Part shown: piece after piece, positions 37,637 to 52,800 of the stretch | Position numbering within the stretch: the first letter of the stretch is position 1 | Layout of the letters: each line of letters starts with the position of its first letter | Assembly: GCA_029962745.1 (NCBI GenBank) | Contig: CM057170.1 | Location: forward strand, 21,623,958-21,687,957 | Source of the DNA: Echinometra lucunter | Taxonomy: Eukaryota; Echinodermata; Echinoidea; Camarodonta; Echinometridae | Direction of reading: 5' to 3' | Length of the DNA stretch: 64,000 bases | The notes under the pieces: model-generated | Seen by the model: only the letters and a program-made list of their open reading frames with translations | Told to the model about the DNA's origin: nothing | Database searches by the model: none | Made by a program: the position numbers and the translations under genes

Positions 37637-40600
37637 AAGAATAGATGGGGAGGCGAGAAAGCTTGTACGAAAGGAGACGGAGAATGGGAGCGAAAGAAAA
37701 AGGGAGGGGAGATATTAGCAAGAGAGAGGTAATTACTACCTTCCGTATCTCGGCACTGTCTCTTCGATTTCTTAGGATGAAGACGGTAGACCTTGTAAGC
37801 ATCGTTGCCCTTCGTCTTGCCTTTCTCTCGAAGTTCTTCGATGTCGGGAAGGGAGTTGATGGCGCAGCGAAAGTTGGCCTTCCAGACCTTGGGATTGGCC
37901 TTCGGTGAGTCGGTCGTTGGGTCGTATTTTTCTGTGGGGAAACGGTAGGAAAAGGGAACATTATGATTAAGATAGATTGTAACCTAGAGGGTCATATTAC
38001 TAGCTGTGCGCATCATAATTGTGTGAACATTACAATCACATATTACATTGTATACTCCTAATAAAAATCAAAATAAAACAGAATTGTGCGACAGTGCAGG
38101 TTGACATTCCAAGCACTGCTAAGTTATTGTATGATAATGCGTGTGTGCGTTTCGCGCGCGAGCGTGCGCGTGTGTGTTGGGGAGGGGGGTAGGTTTGGCC
38201 ACAACAAATTTAGAGGGTTCATCATTTGTTCTCTACCTGTTCTCAAACATAATGCTTTTAAAATATTGTATTGTAACGGAGTCAGTACGCGTATGATTTT
38301 CGATAGTTGCCCCCAAAGGTTGCCCCCAAAGGTTGCCTCCATCCCCACCCCACCTTGATGACATTGAAATTGTGATCCTAATCAATGGGTTTGCCCCCTC
38401 TCTCCATCCGGAAAATGAATCGACGCCCTTGTCCTACATCCCTCATCAGCTGATGGAAATATCGCGTCACATTGAATCATTCTCATCTATATTTCATTCA
38501 AATAAAATGATTCAGCGACCAGTTATCTGCATACCGGGCTGGAGCGGCGGAGCGCTTGATCCCAACACCGCGCTGTCGAACCCAGCTGCGCGCCCCATTC
38601 AGTGTCAGCCACCAGTCGGCGAAAATCTTGGAAAAAATGTCACAAGGGTTAAGTTGATTTCCAACATTTGGGTCATGATGACTTTCGCTGCTCCCGCGTG
38701 CGTTTGAAGTTGCCATGCTTTAACAAGGTGACAGGGACGGTAAGTGTTGAGTGATTGACATCAGCTAAACGCCGAGAGATGACTCAAACGCGCGTGGCTC
38801 CATCACCATTCTTATAAGAATTAATGAATTCTTATGAGATACAAAAAGGGGTCTGTTCCCGATATCACCCAAAAGCTGCATGTTTTAGAAGGCATCTAGT
38901 CATTAGTTTTTGCAGTTTGTGATAGACTTAGGAAATGCTAATTAGCATTGACGCCTAAGCGTCAATGTATTTTTAAAAAAGAATATAGACCATAATAATA
39001 ATAATGATAATAATCATAGTCATAATCATAATAAAAGTAATGATAATAATGAAAAATTAAGATAATATTTCTCTTTGGAAATGTTACCGTTCCTATCTTT
39101 AAAAAAAAAAAAGGAGTTTTGCGAAACTATTGTCTCTAAGTCATGTAAGTTAGGGAGAAAACCATGTTGTCTATCATGTAAAATAAAACATTCTGTCAGT
39201 TTGAGGAGACATACGAATGTGTATCCATCATATTCGTGGGCGTAGAAGGGCACGTGGGTAAGATAAGACTTCTACTATAGTTAGATTTCCACGATGAAAA
39301 TCCTCTAGGGACGGGAGGGGTCAACAAAACGGTACATTCGCGCCGTTTTACTCACACTTGTACATTCATTCAAGAATAATTTCTCTCCTGACCTTATAGT
39401 CTCCTTTTCTAAACCACTTTGCGCGTAGTGATTTGAATCTGCGAATCGCCAGTGTTCGACGTTAGTAACAATTGCTCAGTGGATCATTTTGGCGCCATGT
39501 TAAATCAAAGTAGGTAAGCATGTGCTCTAATTGTAGCCAGTATTTCTTATTTTGGTACAATAACTATAAATAAGTGCTTAAATCAATGTCATTCTTTTGA
39601 TTTTTCCTAAAATGATAATGGACTTGGGCCTTTTTTCATGTTAGATCATAAAATTGGTCTTGTGTAAACCACATAAGTTAACGTTAGCACAAAGTCATTT
39701 TCTGAAACTGTCATCCTTTGTCTTGTTCGCCTTTGTTCATTTCTTTTTTTTTTAATGATTTCTTTTCACTATTGTCCATGCCAACAGCGATAGTAAATGC
39801 TTTATAGCACAATAATTGTGTTAGTCCTATTCTATCACCATTCTTTTTTTTTTTATCTGTCAACGCTAAACAAGCACCGGCTAGCTCAGGAATGTGAAAA
39901 GAAGAAAGGGCTTTATTTTCCCCCTTAACCACAAACTGGAGAGAGAATTATACCAGCTGCGCCAGAGTTTCTTTCCTTTTTTTCCTTTCTCTTTTATGTT
40001 CCTCTTTGTGGTTCGACTCTCTCCGTTGTTCCCTTTAAATCAAGGTAAAGTATGTTAATACATCATACAGGTTGGCTTGTCGAATTACGCTCCGTCGAGT
40101 ACCCATTGATGATTTTTGGAACCCCTGATACACATGATGATCTATACGGAGTGATTTCCTTTATTATTCTTTTATCTTTTCGGGGGGGGGGTGGCGCATT
40201 TGGTAAAATTCTGCCAAAAGTGTCTAAATTTTGTGTAATTTCAAACTTGCATTTCTTAGACTTGCACGTTTTATTTCCTCAGTTCCCAGGTCTGCTGTAT
40301 AAAGTGTAAGATCAAATACCAAGGTGAATCAATTATAATGTGCTACTGTACCAGGGAAAGTTCACCGTATTTTCTGCCGCAGAGGTAGACAGATGGGCAC
40401 AGAGAAAATAGTTTATACTTGTATTGCCTATGATAAGATAAGTATACTAGTTGCAGTTCGGGGAAGAAATGTGACATTACGCAGACGCTGACATTACGCA
40501 GACAAAACCTGTTCCAAAATGTCAGAAAACGCCAGTACAATGAAAACAGAGTACATAAATCCGCTTGCGCCTCTCGATTTTATAATAGAGTTTGTTTGCA

Positions 40601-40895
40601 CAGACTACTTCGTGCAATGTCAAATGACAAAGATTGACGCCCACGCACAATGCACACTCGCATGAATGGAATGTAGGAAGGCCGACTGACAATGTACACT
40701 GTAGTTACACATGTGAAGTAGTTGTTTGAGATTCAGTAATAGACTTGCCACACCTGATTACAGGTTGAATTATCAGAAGAATTTTAAGCCCCCCCCCCCC
40801 ATCGAAGCGGTTCGGGGAGGGGGCTTCGCAATGCTTAAACTAATCGACGTGAGTGCTCAATTAAACATTGGCATGAACTATTATTACCCCCCCCC

Positions 40896-40934
<39 letters not shown>

Positions 40935-43819
40935 AGAATCTTTTTAATGGAAATCTAGTACAAAAGTTTACTTTTGATTTTATCGAATGTGGACTAAATA
41001 ATTCAATTGTGACTTTTCTATGAATATGATAAATTCAAATCTGAAAAGGAAAGTTAAGTCAAGCCATACTGATAGAATAGACAACCAATATTCTCCAATT
41101 CACGTTACCAGCGTGGTATGTGGTGCTGGGAGGGACGCTCCAACAAACACCCCTCTAAACAATGCATACCCGTTCTAAATGAATAAATGGAGTAGAACAA
41201 GATAAGAAATTGAAAGTCAGAAGTCCTCACATTGTTTGTCAATGAAACCATTTTGCCGATATTCCACAATATCCCGTTTCCCTTCTTTTATTTCTTTCGC
41301 TTTATTCTGACATCAAAAAAAAAAAAAAATCTATAAGATTCCATATACCAGGGACCTGAAAGTTGCTTATCCACTCATCCGAAATGTTTGTGTATTTTTT
41401 TTTTCAGAATCGAATCATGTGAATTGTTTATGTGGTAAGTAAACAAAGAATTATTATAAGCTTCAGTGGTCTACTGGTTGGAAGTATGTGTGGCCATAGG
41501 TCAGGAATAGTAGGAGAATACCCCCCCCCCCCCTTTCTTTTTTTTACCTACAGTTTATGCATACATTCCGGTTAAGTAGTTTTTTTATTCTTGTCATTTT
41601 CTCATAAAACCTTAAAGATTTTGGTCGGAATTTTTTCTAGCAAGTAATAAAAGGGGGGGGGGGAACTTACGAAGAATGTAAAATAATTTCTGCCCCGTCA
41701 TCATATTTTTGAGGAAAAATGGTCGATTCATGATCCAAACATCATTTTTGACTGAACTGATAATCTGCATAGGCCCAATCGTGTTCATGTGTTTATCAGG
41801 TTTATCAATAAAAAATGTCTAAATGAAAAACTTTCCTGTATTGTTTAAACCTGTGATTTTTCAAATAAAACAAATTTCGCAGACTCATTTTTCTTTCAGT
41901 AGTATCCTTTATAAGCTTTAGTGAGAGCACAACAATGGTAGACACTATACTATGTTTTCAGTACGTTGGTAATAGGTGTACATGATGGTAAAGTAGGAAA
42001 GGATTAACTCTAGACATGAATATTTCACCTTGGCAATGCTACACAATATTATGTATGAGTATAGCCATTAGTTCCTACTTCGATACAAATGCATACACAT
42101 TTTTTATCGAGTATTTAGGGCCAAATAATCATAGCATTCCTTCGCACTGCGGTAAGTACCAATTTCCTGATACGTCAGTGATAAACGTAGAGCTTAATAT
42201 TGCAATTACAAAATCTATTTCTTAAAATCTGACTCATGTTTATGTTTATTACTCATTATTAGTTTTTAGCGAGGTGGGCTAGTGTAAGAGGTTCGAGATA
42301 TGTCACCTACGATGCAGATTAAGTTACATCAATACTAATAGATATCACAGTATATCATCAAGATTCTAGTATGGATGCAGCACAATCATAGGTGCATATT
42401 ATCTCTTTATGTCGTTTGTGAAACTGGACTATCCATTCGGCGGTTTGACCTTCAGTAGTGAAGAAATATTTTGTCAGCACACATTCGCATTTGTACGCCG
42501 CGTTGTTCGTGCTTATCTTAAAATACCACTTATTTATGCTTCAAATTCTTGAGTCCTCGTCATCGAGACCCACATACATCTCGTGATGAAAATGACAAGA
42601 GATTTTCAAGTTCAATTTCAGCATCCACGTGGAGCGCAGCGCGAACTTTGGTAACCTACACTTCGATGCTCCCCGGGTCCAGCAGATCTAATTACAGTAA
42701 TGACAATACCGCGATGTGATGGGGCTACCACAGCGAAATTAGGTTCGCCCACGCATCTTTAAAACTCCACCTTCAAGATGATAAAGTTTGTTGAACCCTG
42801 TCTCCAATAATTTCTTCTCTACTTTTGTTCTCCTTTTCTTTTTCTTTTTTTTTTCATCCCATGCTATGTCCTTCGCTGCCTAGGGGATTTTTTTTCTCGA
42901 GTCATGTGACGAAAATGGCGTGGGCGGATAGCACGTGCTTTTGGTGGAGTAAAAAGTGTTGCACCATGTACGGCATGCAGAGAAAGCCCTATACTTCCAT
43001 GCGGGACCTGACATTTTATACCACTGTATATGACATCTTTTGCAGCGTGTATTTTGTCCTAAACATTTGCAACTCAGCTGAATGTCATTATGTCAATATC
43101 CAACTTTTACTTCTAACCTTCCTCTAGTCCCGGATTTTGCAATCGCGGGGGCAACATCTTCAAGAACGCCTTTGAGATGTTGAGTCATCCATAACAATGG
43201 CGGAAGACCCCCTCCCTGCCAACCAGTGGTGTTTAAGGCGATGGAATCGAACAACGCACTGGATTGTTATGTCGTGCTTCAGAATGAATGCATCATTCAT
43301 TATTGATCATCATTTAGTCAAAGACTTTTGACACCACGCGTGCAGCTTGTGCAGAACTTCTGGACAATGTCCCCAAACCCCCTTCGGCCGATGCCCCCTT
43401 CTCCCAATGAAACAAGCGACAGATTGCACAGTGCGGTGCATCAAAGGAGCGAGTCATCATTCATAACTTTTCGTAGAATATATTGATCTTAGGTGTATTT
43501 TTTCTTGCACAGAGGTATCTGAATCACCCCTAACCCCTACTTAATTGTTTTCAGCAATACATGGGTCAAAGACCCAAAACCCCACGTCATATTGTTTAAA
43601 ATGTATCTGCATTTCAAACAAAGCATTATTACACGTATATCATAATTCTCTTCCGGCACAGGGTAAAGTAACAATAACAAGAACGATCTAATAACAACAA
43701 TCAAAGTATTTGTCCTTGTACATGTATATCCTACTCCTCCTGTTCATGCTCAACCATCATTATCGACGAGCTTAGCATGTACAGTACTGTGAGTAATGAA
43801 AAAAATTATGTATAAATAT

Positions 43820-43865
<46 letters not shown>

Positions 43866-46800
43866 GATTGTTGATTTTTATTTTTATTTATTTTGCATTT
43901 AGAAGGACCTATATGCAACTGCTTAATTTTCCTTATGAATAATACGTTATGATCTTATTTCTTTATTATATAGATATACCTCTTAAAAAATCAGTGATTA
44001 TGTATCCCCCCCCCCTTTCACACGTTGTGGGAGATCAGAAGGATCCAAATCATATATTTTTCCTTTCTTGGTCGCCCTGCAATAACTCGGTTGATGAATT
44101 AAAGCCGATTAGAAGCGCCTGGCTTCATCCGCTACCTGGCTACATCGATTCTCATCTCAATAATTAACCACATTTTGACTGACAACTAGCCGTGCACGCG
44201 CGGCAGGGCTAGCGGTAGACCAGTGTGATGGGACCAACTACTGAGTCTGGTCCAGGACCAAGGGTGTCTCGCGACCAATGCAATGAGACCAACTGTTGAG
44301 AGTGGTCTGAGATTAAACACAGGCGCATCCGTCTTTCAAGGTCGTTTCACGGACAAATTATTGATAAATTCAGATAATGAATTAATGAGGTTACCATAAT
44401 GTTATGATACCCATTTCAATAAACACATGGACATTCTGTGGAGTTTGGACCCATATTTGAAGAAAAAAAAATGTGAAAAGAGATTCGCATTCTTAGAATT
44501 TCTTTTAAAGGTAATTAAACTATTTATCTTTCATTTATAAATTCCTGATGGCCTGTGTATTGCAATTTGTAAGTTATATAATCTTTATTCTATGCTCGAA
44601 GTTAGAATTTTTGCAAACAGTGCTACTTTTGCAATAGCACAGCTACTAGTAGGTGTATGCCTAGCTTTATTTCAATTAAAGATTTATAAGAAAATATTTA
44701 AAGAAATATAATACAGATAGGCTATGCTACCAAGTCGACAATAGCGATTCATAACTCTGAAAAAGTTACGAACATCCCACTTTAGAATAAGAACACACAC
44801 GGTGCAAATCTTGCCTCGTTTTGGCAAATTCAAAAGATGAGAAAGAGAAAAGAAATACCGCAAAGTCATTCAACCGTTACCATGGAAGCGTCTTTGCCTC
44901 TGTGAGCTATAGATAGTAAAGCTTTTCCTTGAAATTTGCGATTTTTTTTTTCAAACGGTTCTTCTAATACCTATTAATGTCTTTCATTATGGTGCCAATG
45001 AAATTAGAATACCGTGTAACGATACCGAACATTGGTTAAAGTCATTAAGTTAACGAGTAGAAACATTTTACAGAATTTCTCCCTTTTCTCAGTTTCTGTT
45101 CAAAAGAAATAGCAATTCTAACGGTAAAGAGACAAATAAGTCAATGGTAGAATACAATAGCACATTTTTCTGTACGTGTTCCAATATGCCCAACGCTGCT
45201 ATACCATTCATGAAAAGGTACAATGTAGTGAGAAAAAGTCCATTCCAAAATCATGACTGTACGCCAGCGCAAATCTGGTGTCCTCATACATTTAGCCGAT
45301 TTCGGGGAAATGCCGGGCGGTCTGAAATCCATTGAGTGGCCCGTACAACGCGATGAAGGTTTGACTATGCAGGTTACCATACGAAGGTAATGGACCTTAT
45401 GCATGAAGTCAATTGCATTTTAGGGACTTGTGGCCCAAATGGAAGATGGTTGAGGATAATCATGAGCTCAATGAATTCAATCGCGAACACAGGCAGCAAA
45501 CTGCGGTATACTCATGATATCACACCAAGGGCAAGCAAACACAAACAACCATTTCAGACACTGGCCTATTAAAAAAATGAACTTGTGAACGAAGCCACTT
45601 TTATGAGTACATTTTTGTGATTGCAGAAGTAGCATTTAACTTTACTGGCTCGGATATAAAAAACATGATCATTTTACATGAATTTTTTAAGTCATTATGT
45701 AATCACAAATGCATAACTTTTTTTCAAAGAGTAACGCAGAACAATCATATGATCATGTCTCTTGCTTTTCAAGTATGTATTGGGGAGGGGTGCAGGTCTA
45801 TCTATTTTATTAACTAATCCGGATCTTCGTAGGTAATGATTAATTTTGAACCATAGAAACTGTAAATTATCCCGAATGAGATTATTATTTTCCAATTTGT
45901 ATTTATGTTTTTCTTTGAATTTAGATGATTTTTTATAGCCAAGTAGTTTGGTTATAAACGTATTACAATGTGCTCGAGTACTGCGTTGACAGTAATACTG
46001 TACTTTCGAGAAAATGTGAATTTATCATACTTATGAAAGATCTTGAAAAAGAGGTTCTGAAGAATTGTCAGGTAGAAATAAAAACAAGTGAATTGGGATC
46101 GGGCCTACAATTATCAACGATCAAAATGATATATTGCTTTATTTTTGCGTTATCGGTAAAATGTAACCAGCTAATGTATGTAATACGTAACTTATGTGTT
46201 TTGATTTTATTTGATTAATGAATCCTTGTTATTACGAAACTACATGTATATGAACATGAAGAATAAGATGAAAGCATGTACAGCTTTATTTTGGCAATAA
46301 AATGATAAATGCCAGGCAGTAAAAGTATAATTGATTGAAGGTGAAGATCCGATTGATCGTCTATGCAAACACGATATATTACTTTGTTTTCCAGCTGTCG
46401 ATATAGCTGTAATATGTAATATGTAACTTATGTGTTTCAATTTCTCTTTATATTATTAATGAATTCTGTGGAAACATGTGGAACATTCGTCTTCATCGTT
46501 ATTATTTTCAGTATTATTATGACTATGAAGCTATATCATTATGAAAAATTAGAGGTTGCAGCAATCGCAGGTATTATTTCGGTAATGAAAAAGGAATGCA
46601 GTTCATAAGAAGTATCATGCTAATTAACATATAGCTAAGTAGCTTCAGTATTTTTTTATATCATTTTACTTACTGGGTTCTATATGATCTTTTTTCACAC
46701 ACTTTCTCTTTATTTTATATAAGAAAAAAAAAATTTTAAATAACATAAATATCACCTGACTTTGTGAAGTATCAAATACGAGTACTGATTCTTTCTGGTG

Positions 46801-49800
46801 ATGAACTGAAAAAAAAGTCTTCCTGAAGGAAAGAATTCCTCAGATTTAAATTTTAGTTTAATCGAGAGCGACAAACAAAAAAAATCTAACAACAACAAGC
46901 AAAAATCCGGAAAAAAAAAAGTTCGTTAAAAACCCCACACTACAGGAATGAAGGTATCACGCTCTTTTATCTTGTCAGTCATGATCTTTGGATATATATT
47001 TATGAAAATGAAAGATGCTTATTTTGCCAAAAATTCGGAGCCAAAATTTTATCGACTGTAAACAGGAATGGGATGTTTTATCATGTGGTCTGAAGCACGC
47101 AAAGCATGTGATCACAAACAACTTAAGAGAAGATGATTTTGAAAAAAAAAAATGGAAAACAGTGAAAAATATGGAAAACGAAGAAGGATATGGGCCAACA
47201 CAGGAAGTGTCATTGCTACTGTTTACTTCCGGTTGAAACATTTCAGATATTGATATCTGTACTTGGTGGGAAAATTTATTGTTTATTAATGGGTGCATTT
47301 TGTGCTGTTCTGCTTTCAGGCGAAAGTGAAATGTCCCAAGACAAAAATATAGATAAAAATAAATGGAAATGAAGGGTGGATTTTTCCACTTCAGTTTCAC
47401 TTGGCTTGAGCTTTGCCAATGAACCAATAACCAAGTCATCCATCCTCTTTCTTGCTCTCTCATTATACCTTAATATTCACTTTATCATTCTTTTTTTTTT
47501 TTCAGGTGGCAATACAGTGCCCATAGAAGCTAAATATACCGGTCATTCCAGTAAGATCTTGTCTGTCATTCAATCATCCTGATCATTGTGACACCGCATT
47601 CCATTTTCCCCGTACATACTATATTTGCGCACATAATTCATGATTCACAGTTATCATTTTGACACTTTCTCAGCTAAAGGCTGGTTGCATAATTGTGGAT
47701 TTTGTGCCATTAACATGATTCTGCAGTTTAAATAATGCAGTGACATTCCCCAAAACATTCATGCCGTTGTTGACAGTTTACATTATCACGCGTTCAAATT
47801 TCAGTCACAGCTTTCGAATTCATTCACAATTATCATATAACACTCTCTCAACTTAAGGGCTGGTTGCATGTATGAATTTTGTGCCAATAGCAGGATTCTG
47901 CAGTTACATTAATGCAGTGAAATTCCCCAGAACATTCCTGCAGTTTTTAAATGTGCAGTTTACATGATTATTCGTTCATATTTTAGTCACATCATAACAT
48001 AAGAAAAGTGGGAAAACTTACTTGTATGGATTGCCCATGCCCTGAAAAGGCACGCGTCCTTGTCTCTACTCCACCCGTGTCTTGCCGCATGTTTCCACGG
48101 TATCTTCACAATCTGCCTCTCCTTGTCAATCCAATGAAGTCCCTGGATCGCTTGTGTCTCGATCATCTTCTTCAGCCATTCCCGCAGCCGAAGTCGTTCG
48201 ACAGGTCGCGAAATACGACTTGGTGACGACGCCGACATCATCGCACAAGCAGCACCGCCATGGAGCAGGCCGGTGGCTGTTTGAGTCGGCTGAGTAGCGG
48301 TGGAGATGGTCATCTGTGGTTGGTTGAAAGACTGGCGAGTGGAGCTGCAGTTGAAGGAGGTGCCCGTGGCGGGTTGGGTGTGCGGCGTTTCGGAGAAATC
48401 GGGAGCGGTTCGGCGGGTGAGTTCTGACGGGACGTGTGTCATAATAAGTCCAGGCATTTCGTTGGAAATCGTCGGAAAACGATCAGTTCTGCAGTAAACG
48501 GAAATATGAAACATAATCCCAAACTATTACTCAAGACCAACACATCCAGCTAAGAGTGAGAATTGAGCATGTACTTCACACACCAACCCAAGGCTATCTG
48601 TTCTGTAGTCGGATAGCTCTAAATCTGACTTTCACAGTTACTCAAAGTACATGTGTACTTAATGACTTAGTCACAATTTAACTTTTCCATTACGAATCAT
48701 AAGAGGCATGTCTTCATCACATGAGATTTATTCAGGCCTTAAAATAACTCCCGAAACGATGCAGTCATTCAAATTGTGAGTCAAGTATATACCAGTCCTG
48801 GCACCATATTCTTATCAATAAACACACGCTCATTATTGTTATCCCTCAATAGATATCGCACTCTCTACTCCGAGGTAAAGATGCTCCTGTTAAAGCGTAG
48901 ATACCAGCTGATGAGTTCATTATCTGTTCGTCATCAGCATCCATCTCCCACTCGCTCCTCCAGAATTGTTAAATCCTTGTGGAATCAGTCCTACGCCATT
49001 CCAAACAAGAAGGTTAACGCAGCGCTCTCTCGAAATCGGACATGCAACATCAACACGGTTGACACGCCTAGTGAATCATTATGAACTCGAAAGGCCTTGG
49101 CGATTGGCCAAAGTATGATAGAGAATGCTCCGCATGCGCTTTGGCATAGGTAGGTGGTGGGCTGTAAGTGAAAGTAGGCCAAATAGGAATATGTATAATC
49201 AAAGATCCTTCCATGGGAAAACATACAGAGGTAGAGAGAGGTGGAATAACATGCATAAGAGATTGAGAAAGTGTGTGTGTGTGTGTGGGGGGGGGGGGGT
49301 GAGAGAAAAAGAAACGCAGTATTTTTAAGAGAGGTGGAAAGCTGTGTAAACTTAAGGAGGCCGTCAAGTTCACATAATTGTGGTCTGAGAAATTTGAGAT
49401 AATGTAGGGAACGCCCATGAAGATTGTGAAATTCAAGCAAAGAATTCCACCTTGTATTTATCTAATTCAGATCCATGCTCAACTTGTATCAAAAATTCCA
49501 ACTTATATAATTTCTTTCAATTTTCTTCTTCTCTTGATAATGCGATCATTGCTCCCTGAGACAAAATGCACTTGATGTCATTTATGATAAAATTATGTAA
49601 TAGCGCAACTTAACTGATGCATACTCTCTTTTTTAAAATGTGTTTTTTAAAGAGTGAAGGTGTTATGGTTGAATTTCAGAAGAGTGAATTTCGAGTGAAT
49701 TAAGAGTAAAAATTTTCATATTCACTCTTTTAGGGGTGACCTCAGTGATCACTCAAAATTTTTTAGTGATCACTGAAGTAACCCTTTAAAGAGTGAATAT

Positions 49801-52800
49801 CAGAAGTTTTACTCTTTTTTTTCAACATTTGGAAGCCAAAGACTGCACTTCGTGAGCATATCTAGAATAAAATAATATGAAATAATCTTGCATTCATTTC
49901 TTTTCAAGACACATTCCGTCAAAGAATCATTCCATTATCCAAATATTTTACTGATCTTGAGTCATCTCTCCTTCCCCAATCTGTTTTGAATTTAACCTTG
50001 ACTAGAATTCCGCCATCCTGACACAAGTCATCTTTATTTTCAAACTTAAGTGTTATTTTTTTCGGATATGTACATGTTAATTTGATTTTAAAAAACAGGA
50101 TTTATACTTTTATCATCCACGTACCTTCAATTCTCATATTACATTAAACATATACACCTAGATTTACATTTTGAAGTTATAAATTTACAACAAAAACAGC
50201 TGCGACATGCATACGAAATTTGCCGGTACATTTACATGTATATCTGGAGCAAAAATGATTGAAAATATTCCTCCTTTTTATTATTTAATAAGAAAGCACA
50301 AAATGTAAAAACACTATGCTTGTATACCTAAGTGGCTATGCTAATACCATTTCATTTGGAATTTTGTGTTGCTGCATTCATTTATGCATAAGTGATTACC
50401 AAAAAAAAATACGTGATAATTAAGCATTCGCTATACTGATGTGAGTGTGATCTGGTATATGTATTAGGTATTTGTATGCAATTTCAAATATATTTTCACC
50501 TGAATAAGTTTATTTTGTCCCCGGAAAACCTTCGTTTTGATCAACATTAGTTGAATCTCATTGTATGGTAAATAATTCATCGTAAATGCAATGTTAAAAC
50601 ATTGTCTACATTGCTTGAGTACAATTAACAACAAACAAGTAATTTCACAACCAAAATATGACTCACACAAAAGTAGATCCAATATACATTACTCTTTGGA
50701 ATGACATGATAAAGATGAAAGGAATGGGGGAAAAGATGGATCTTAAATCTCTAAACGAATCATAATCGGGATTACACATGAAAGTTCATAACAAAGCTTA
50801 ATAAATCAAGATACACAAAGACAATATCTAGTGAGGTTTGTTATCATTTACGAAACAAATGTTTGCATCGATGAATTACTTTCCTTTTTAAGTCGAACCA
50901 CCTTAAGATGACAACATTTCAAAGAAACCATTTGTTACAAGAAATACACAAAGACACTGCATAGAAAGACGAGAAACATCAGCAAACTCCTCAAAATGGC
51001 GGCACTTGTGGTTGTGGTTTTCACGTACCTAGTTGTGTTGTACTCCTGCATTTTCACTCACACAGCAAGGAACCCAGTGCTGTCGTTTTGAAAAAGCCAC
51101 CAAAGCCACCGCGCCTTCAAGCCAGAAAGGAATTTATGGATCGAAGGGCACTTTAGAATTCCAAAGAGAGCAAACCAGTCGACAGAAGACATTCGTTTAT
51201 TTCCCCCGAGATCCCATATTGCTTTGAAAATGCAAAATTTGAGGGAATATGAGGCAAATTTGGAAACCATCAGAGGCAAATTCGAGTTTTTGTTATTGTT
51301 CGAAAGTGGACGTCGGAAAAGCAGACGATATCATTGCCCTTGCCGAGCGGTGACGAAGGGTCTCGTAGGCTGCCGAACTTTATCGGTCATCACATGTTTG
51401 GACATCGGAAAGTGTCGTTTCAATTCGGGTCGAGTTAATTAAATCTCTCTGAAAGTTATGTATGAGGGTCCAAAATATATGTTCCCTATTTGTTAGTCTT
51501 CGATGGTTTCTCCATGAGGTATTCGTACGCAAAATCTAAGAAAAGGGGACATCTAAATTAAGAATCCGCTCAAAATAGGTTGACATTCCTTCACCAAACA
51601 CGGAGATTCAAATCCATAGATTCTCTTTTGTACAAAAGGGAAAGCCATATTGTTTACCTCCTTCATCAAAACTGTCCAAATATCTTGCACTGAAAAGTAA
51701 AAAGTGAGTCGACTTTTTCATCAATTAGCCGAAGGAGCCATGAAAATAATTCGGCGACCAGGGAATCACGTGATCACTGCGAGTACCTATTTCAAGAAGA
51801 GGACTACTGAACCTCCATTTTGGATTCAAGAGCCAAGTTAAAGCCAACTAAATATCAAGCTTTATTTGAAGTATTAAACTTGCAGTGTCGACCATAATTA
51901 TCCAAATTCAGTTATGGATGAAGGCAAGTTGAACTGTTTTATCGCTCAGAATCTAAAGTAATAATCTGTCGGGTTGACGAGAAAAGCGAACAAGTTTGTC
52001 GTCGCTCAAATCATGTCCCAATTCGCGACTGTCGGCTCGAAAAAAATCTACATTCCGCTTGATCCAAAGAAGTATAGACCGCATGAACACATAATAAAGA
52101 AAGAAGAGAAGAGAACGATACACGTGTTAGCAGTACGACGACTGATGAATCACTGCAAAAAATCACCATCTGCTTTGTCATGTACGAGATGACCAAAATC
52201 CAAGATGGCCGCTCAATTACGGCGATGACGAATCGGCCGCGAAATCGAAAGAATCACGAGTGCTCATGGCTGAAAAACGGTTCTTTATTCTGCTTGGTGG
52301 TGGACAAAAAAGGCTCTGATTCTCTTTGTTTGAACGAGCCTGAGATTCGAACTTGAAACAGAAAGTGTATGAGCTAAGATCTCTACCATTCGTAATAAAT
52401 TTGTCCTGTTTCTTTTTTAGTCTTCTATGCCCATGTATGGAACTTTGTGAGACACAGCTTCAGCTTTCTTTGTTGTATTGTAGCAGCAAGCATTATGTAA
52501 ACATATATGTGTACATAATTTATTAGAATATTGTATCTTTGATGCTTTCTACCGAGCATACCTTCCGATTATGTTTTAAAAAAAAATTATCGTTTTCTTA
52601 TGTCTCCATGACTGGCTTGGAACCCGTTTGAGATGAATATCTCTATAACCACCATGACCACCGTACAATAGTCCTAGAGGTGTAAGGAAGATTTGGAAGA
52701 TTTGCAAAATACCATGTACTCGTTTAAAATGAACTCCATTACTAAGTGAAACTGACAAATACCATACATACCAAGCATACCTGTAAATCTAAGAGTACAA

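Larger units (their letters stand above)
37932..48021 (-). other. IRF intron 2
   Basis: About 10 kb. Contains a CpG-rich patch at 38420-38740, GATAAT-type simple repeats (38994-39050), homopolymers (G near 40184, C10-A36 at 40887-40932, C near 41521, G near 41653, C near 44007), (CA)n(TA)n at 43822-43865, and a twofold repeat of about 64 bp near 44220-44320. No recognised gene. Confidence 0.6.

Noticed and set aside
50996..51091. Short frame [18 protein letters not shown] as a signal peptide exon
   Set aside because: 31 codons, no downstream exon recognised, and the AAAATGGCGGC start lies in a repeat-like stretch.
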